Shown: in pieces, positions 7,884-9,616 of the stretch
Position numbering within the stretch: the stretch's first letter is position 1
Layout: every line of letters begins with the position of its first letter
DNA from: JANNFX01 sp031380225
GTDB taxonomy: Bacteria; Pseudomonadota; Alphaproteobacteria; Rhizobiales; Hyphomicrobiaceae
DNA length: 9,616 nt
Reading direction: 5' to 3'
NCBI GenBank assembly: GCA_031380225.1
Contig: JANNFX010000106.1
Span: forward strand, 1-9,616
Translations under genes and position numbers: made by a program
Notes under the pieces: model-generated
The model's input: only the letters and a program-made list of their open reading frames with translations
What the model was told of the DNA's origin: nothing
Databases searched by the model: none

Positions 7884-8393
7884 TTATTGGCCGCCGCCGC
7901 CGCCGCCCGAACCGCCGCCGCCGCCGCCGCCCGAGTCTCCTTCGGTTGAAAACGAGACTTTGGCGCTGGCCGACTTCTTGACGTTGTCAAAGTAAGCCGT
8001 GTCATCACCGATCGTCAGCGTAACCGAACAATTCGGCGTGCAGCTATAGGACTGCCGTGAGGCGCCCCGCGTCAGACTGACGATGCGTTGGTCGTCCTGC
8101 TGAACCACAATGCGTTGGTCTTGGATGATGTTCTTTTCCGAATCGAGCGCGATGATGTTGGTCACGCCAAAGGTCTTGCCGGTCACAACCAGGGTATTGC
8201 CGCCTTGCACGGTCACATCGGCAATTGACGAGTTGCCGATAATCACTTCAGAAACCGGCCTCGGCAGCCGCAGCAGTTGAGCTTGATCATACTTCACAAT
8301 CAGATCGTTGGCTGCGGCTCCGGTTGAATACGTGCCTGTCGTCGCCGCGGCCAGTGATACAAGAGCGATTTTTGCGAAGCGGCCGGGCTGCAT
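7884..8393 (-). CDS. Secreted pilus-assembly protein N-terminal-domain protein (PF13629-type) with poly-glycine tail
   Basis: This 169-aa protein has an export signal: R5 and K8, a hydrophobic core IALVSLAAATTG (9–20), and probable cleavage after AAA at 26–28. Residues about 30–105 match the short domain found at the N-terminus of CpaC/RcpA-type secretins of Flp/tad pili, for example LRLPRPVSEVIIGNSSIADV (41–60) and VTGKTFGVTNIIALDSE (70–86). No secretin pore domain follows. Instead there is a region with two close cysteines (C118, C122 in YSCTPNCSV), which could form a periplasmic disulfide, then a Gly/Ser tail from about 154. The ribosome-binding site AAAGGA lies 11 bases from the ATG. It is divergent from the Flp pilin genes, so a periplasmic accessory role in that pilus system is likely by context. 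Similar stand-alone proteins occur near flp genes in rhizobial genomes, from memory. The exact role is unknown. Confidence 0.85.
   Translation of the reverse strand: MQPGRFAKIALVSLAAATTGTYSTGAAANDLIVKYDQAQLLRLPRPVSEVIIGNSSIADVTVQGGNTLVVTGKTFGVTNIIALDSEKNIIQDQRIVVQQDDQRIVSLTRGASRQSYSCTPNCSVTLTIGDDTAYFDNVKKSASAKVSFSTEGDSGGGGGGGSGGGGGGQ
7890..7931 (-). repeat. GCC trinucleotide repeat encoding the poly-Gly tail
   Basis: Six GCC units (7890–7907) and, after CGAACC, six more (7914–7931) lie on the plus strand. Read on the minus strand they encode six and seven glycines split by one serine, at the very C-terminus of the pilus N-domain protein. Because the unit is 3 bp, slippage would change tail length without breaking the frame. 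Strong GC content here also covers the 3' end of the mRNA; no separate terminator is visible in the 6-bp gap to uvrD. Confidence 0.8.
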
Positions 8394-8569
8394 GACCTGT
8401 CATCCTTTGAAACGGGCTGTGTCTGACGACATCAAACCAAAGAATGATGAATGAAACGCAAACGGCTGCCTCAGCGCGGGAATTGACGGGACGTTGGCGC
8501 TGCTTGGCAGCATCTGATGGTGTTGCGTCGAAACCAGACGGCCAATTCCTGGCGATCCCCACTGAAACG

Positions 8570-8585
8570 TGGCCAGCGCTGGCCA
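8570..8585. repeat. 16-bp perfect palindrome with nearby related half-sites
   Basis: TGGCCAGCGCTGGCCA is self-complementary over all 16 bases. Related sites flank it: GGCCAATT at 8540–8547 and its inverse AATTGGCC at 8592–8599. The cluster lies between the pilus N-domain gene and the candidate promoter that reads toward it, so it would be in that gene's leader. It may be a protein-binding site or an RNA hairpin; nothing in the sequence decides which. Confidence 0.4.
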
Positions 8586-8681
8586 GTTTCCAATTGGCCT
8601 GCCTGAAGCTTTAGCGGTGAAGAACGGGCGGAAATGCCGGTCAGGCGCTAAAACTACTGCCAGCGAACACCCTCCTCTCAA

Positions 8682-8710
8682 AGTATAAAATGAGAGCAAC
8701 CCACAGTAAA
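8682..8710 (-). promoter_or_regulatory. Candidate sigma-70-type promoter reading toward the pilus N-domain gene
   Basis: On the minus strand a −10 TATACT (8682–8687) is preceded at 17 bp by TTTACT (8705–8710) as −35. The −10 is close to consensus and the −35 matches 4 of 6. The −10 sits in the loop of a 6-bp inverted repeat, CTCTCA (8675–8680) and TGAGAG (8691–8696), which could be an operator. Transcription would start near 8675, giving a leader of about 280 nt before the gene ending at 7884. This is a prediction from motif match only. Confidence 0.35.
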
Positions 8711-8840
8711 CTAGAGCTAAACCACTTATTAATCATACGAAAAGGCATAAATTCAAGTATAAATGCCAATAAACCATTCGCTTACCTTGTTATTTCTCCA
8801 ATACACAGTGAAGCATTGCCCTTTGTATCAATGTATGCCG

Positions 8841-8955
8841 TCAGGTTAAACCAATTGTCAGGAATTATTTATTCTCTTTTCTCTGTTTTTACCTGATGTT
8901 TACTTGGGTCAGGTAGGTTGTCTTTAGTTCAGACACGAGGGCGAAGGGCTCTCAA
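8841..8955 (+). promoter_or_regulatory. Upstream control region of first Flp pilin gene, homologous to that of the second
   Basis: Aligned without gaps at an offset of exactly 500 bp to 9341–9455, the first 80 bases match at 47 positions by my hand count. The best block is 8870–8903, with 24 of 34 matches (TATTC-n-CTTTT, then TTTTTACCT, then TTTAC). A TTGTCA at 8855–8860 corresponds to a TTGACA in the other copy. A second block at 8937–8955 (GAGGGC, then TCTCAA; 15 of 19 matches) lies at an offset of 495. The region also holds the inverted pair ACCTGA (8891–8896) and TCAGGT (8909–8914), not kept in the second copy. The shared blocks probably include the promoter and regulator sites, but I cannot pick a convincing −10. 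Confidence 0.45.
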
Positions 8956-9001
8956 TGAACTGATCAGAGTAAGCTTACAGTCAAATTGGGAGACTAAAAT
9001 C

Positions 9002-9166
9002 ATGCAGAAGCTCATCGCACGTTTTGTTAAGGACGAGTCGGGTGCAACGGCCATCGAATACGGCCTGATCGCTGCCATCATCGGCGTTGGCATCATCACC
9101 GTTCTCGGCAACGTCAAGACCGCTTTGGTCACGATGTTCACCTCGGTCGTCACCGCCCTCAACTAA
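9002..9166 (+). CDS. Flp family type IVb pilin, first copy
   Basis: This 54-aa prepilin is the major subunit type of Flp/tad pili, used for surface attachment and biofilm formation. The short basic leader MQKLIARFVKDESG ends at G14, and the mature protein begins ATAIEYGLIAAIIGVGIITVL. The Gly before the cut, the Glu at mature position 5 (E19) and the following Tyr are the hallmarks of Flp pilins, processed by a TadV/CpaA-type prepilin peptidase. The hydrophobic helix (about 17–36) serves as membrane anchor and polymerisation core. ATG 9002 was chosen because it gives the exact family leader and has GGGAG at 8988–8992 with 9-base spacing; the in-frame start at 8918 would add 28 residues unlike any pilin leader. 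A strong terminator follows, so it is probably transcribed alone. It is nearly identical to the second copy. It could be called flp or pilA; I leave the symbol open. Confidence 0.95.
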   Translation: MQKLIARFVKDESGATAIEYGLIAAIIGVGIITVLGNVKTALVTMFTSVVTALN

Positions 9167-9181
9167 GTTTTGGGTTGGAAT

Positions 9182-9220
9182 GCAAAACCGCTCTGGTGCC
9201 AGCACCAGGGCGGTTTTTGC
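9182..9220 (+). terminator. Rho-independent terminator after first Flp pilin gene
   Basis: AAAACCGC (9184–9191) pairs with GCGGTTTT (9210–9217), and inside it CTGGTG (9193–9198) pairs with CACCAG (9203–9208) around a CCAG tetraloop, with one T/G mismatch between the two helices. The stem runs into TTTTT (9214–9218) followed by GCGTTTT. It starts 15 bp after the pilin stop codon, a typical strong intrinsic terminator. The flanking A-run and T-run make it plausible on the minus strand too. Confidence 0.9.
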
Positions 9221-9490
9221 GTTTTGGACCCAACATCGTTTTGCAATACAAAAGCCCATTTATTATTTTTTCATCAGCAACACAGCTCGCGCCCAATCGG
9301 GCAATGAAACGGATACGATTGAATACTCTGCAATTGAATGTTTTTTTAATGCTATTGACAATATGTGTTTATTCGCTTTTTCGATTTTTTACCTCGCTTT
9401 TACGAGTTTACGGTACTGTCATCGCAGGTCAGAGGGCAATTGGTTCTCAAATCAAAATCACACTAGATCAATTAAACAGGAGTCTCCCCA
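9221..9490. other. AT-rich intergenic region between the two Flp pilin genes
   Basis: This 270-bp region contains no supported gene; the overlapping plus-strand ORF running through it is out of frame with both pilins. The DNA is AT-rich with T-runs (for example 9340–9347 and 9385–9390), in contrast to the surrounding genes. It holds the control region of the second pilin gene, listed separately. Confidence 0.6.
9341..9450 (+). promoter_or_regulatory. Upstream control region of second Flp pilin gene
   Basis: This is the counterpart of the first copy's upstream region. A consensus-like TTGACA lies at 9355–9360, and the block TATTCGCTTTT begins at 9370, followed by TTTTTTACCT and TTTTAC up to 9403. 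A second conserved block is at 9432–9450 (GAGGGC, then TTCTCAA). The TTGACA looks like a −35 but no good −10 stands 16–18 bp downstream, so it may need an activator or may not be the true promoter. The block lies about 120 bp before the start codon, against about 130 bp in the first copy. Confidence 0.45.
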
Positions 9491-9616
9491 ATGCAGAAGC
9501 TCATCGCACGTTTTATCAAGGACGAGTCGGGTGCAACGGCCATCGAATACGGCCTGATCGCTGCCATCATCGGCGTTGGCATCATCACCGTTCTCGGCAA
9601 CGTCAAGACCGCTTTG
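9491..9616 (+). CDS. Flp family type IVb pilin, second copy (3' end outside window)
   Basis: The first 42 codons are present and end exactly at the window edge. The product is the same as the first copy except for residue 9 (Ile instead of Val in MQKLIARFIK); the cleavage site after G14 and the Glu at mature position 5 are identical. Only two bases differ over the 126 shared bases (GTT against ATC in codon 9), so even synonymous sites are conserved. It has its own ribosome-binding site, AGGAG at 9478–9482 with 8-base spacing, unlike the first copy's GGGAG. Being behind a terminator, it must have its own promoter. It is a true pilin gene by every visible feature; only its end is unseen. Confidence 0.95.
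   Translation, partial: MQKLIARFIKDESGATAIEYGLIAAIIGVGIITVLGNVKTAL

Larger units (their letters stand above)
8394..9001. other. Gene-free region between divergent pilus N-domain gene and first Flp pilin gene
   Basis: This 608-bp stretch has no ORF with convincing coding features. It falls into two parts. About 8394–8670 is GC-rich and contains repeated GGCCA-type sites including a 16-bp palindrome. About 8671–9001 is AT-rich and carries a candidate minus-strand promoter plus the upstream region of the first pilin gene. It therefore probably holds long 5' leaders and the control sites of both genes. Confidence 0.6.

Noticed and set aside
8400..8699. 99-codon minus-strand ORF upstream of the pilus N-domain gene
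   Set aside because: It has a TTG start inside the predicted promoter, no ribosome-binding site, no recognisable domain and a composition unlike a protein; it more likely lies in a leader region.
8846..8860. CtrA-type site (TTAA-N7-TTAA) before the pilin genes
   Set aside because: Only the first half-site is present in each copy; the second half is GTCA or GACA.
8690..8896. 68-codon plus-strand ORF before the first pilin gene
   Set aside because: It lies in AT-rich DNA covering the shared upstream element, has no ribosome-binding site and no family resemblance.
9087..9557. 156-codon plus-strand ORF running across both pilin genes
   Set aside because: It is out of frame with both pilins and crosses a strong terminator and an AT-rich gap; it is a shadow.

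Overview
The window is chromosomal DNA from an alphaproteobacterium, most likely of the Hyphomicrobiales/Rhizobiales type. This rests on the fumC–DUF4169–ribbon-helix-helix gene order, a large AsmA-family protein, a UvrD/PcrA helicase with a C-terminal Tudor-like domain, and a Flp (tad-type) pilin locus next to a stand-alone pilus-assembly N-terminal-domain protein. The DNA is moderately GC-rich, except for two clearly AT-rich stretches upstream of the pilin genes. I cannot name the genus.

Left part (1–1165, plus strand): the 3' end of fumC (class II fumarase, TCA cycle); a 53-aa CcdA-type antitoxin-like gene that looks C-terminally truncated and has no toxin partner; then a DUF4169 gene and an RHH (PF13467-type) gene whose stop and start codons overlap. 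A long asmA-family gene (1179–5069, minus strand) converges on this group with only a 13-bp gap.

Middle part: asmA and uvrD diverge from a 312-bp intergenic region with A-tracts and a perfect 11-bp stem-loop just before uvrD. The uvrD/pcrA helicase (5382–7877) has every SF1A motif and ends 6 bp from the convergent stop of a secreted, glycine-tailed pilus-assembly N-domain protein (7884–8393, minus strand).

Right part (8394–9616): a 608-bp, gene-free, partly AT-rich region leads to a 54-aa Flp pilin gene with its own strong intrinsic terminator. It is followed by a second Flp pilin gene cut by the window end. The two coding sequences differ at only 2 of the 126 comparable bases. Their upstream regions are recognisably homologous but much more diverged, and share motifs at near-constant offsets of 500 to 495 bp. 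This points to tandem duplication of a promoter-plus-gene unit with later homogenisation of the coding part.

No tRNA, rRNA, CRISPR array or insertion sequence was seen. The best candidates for something unusual are the duplicated, separately controlled pilin genes and the orphan CcdA-like gene with a tandem repeat in its leader.
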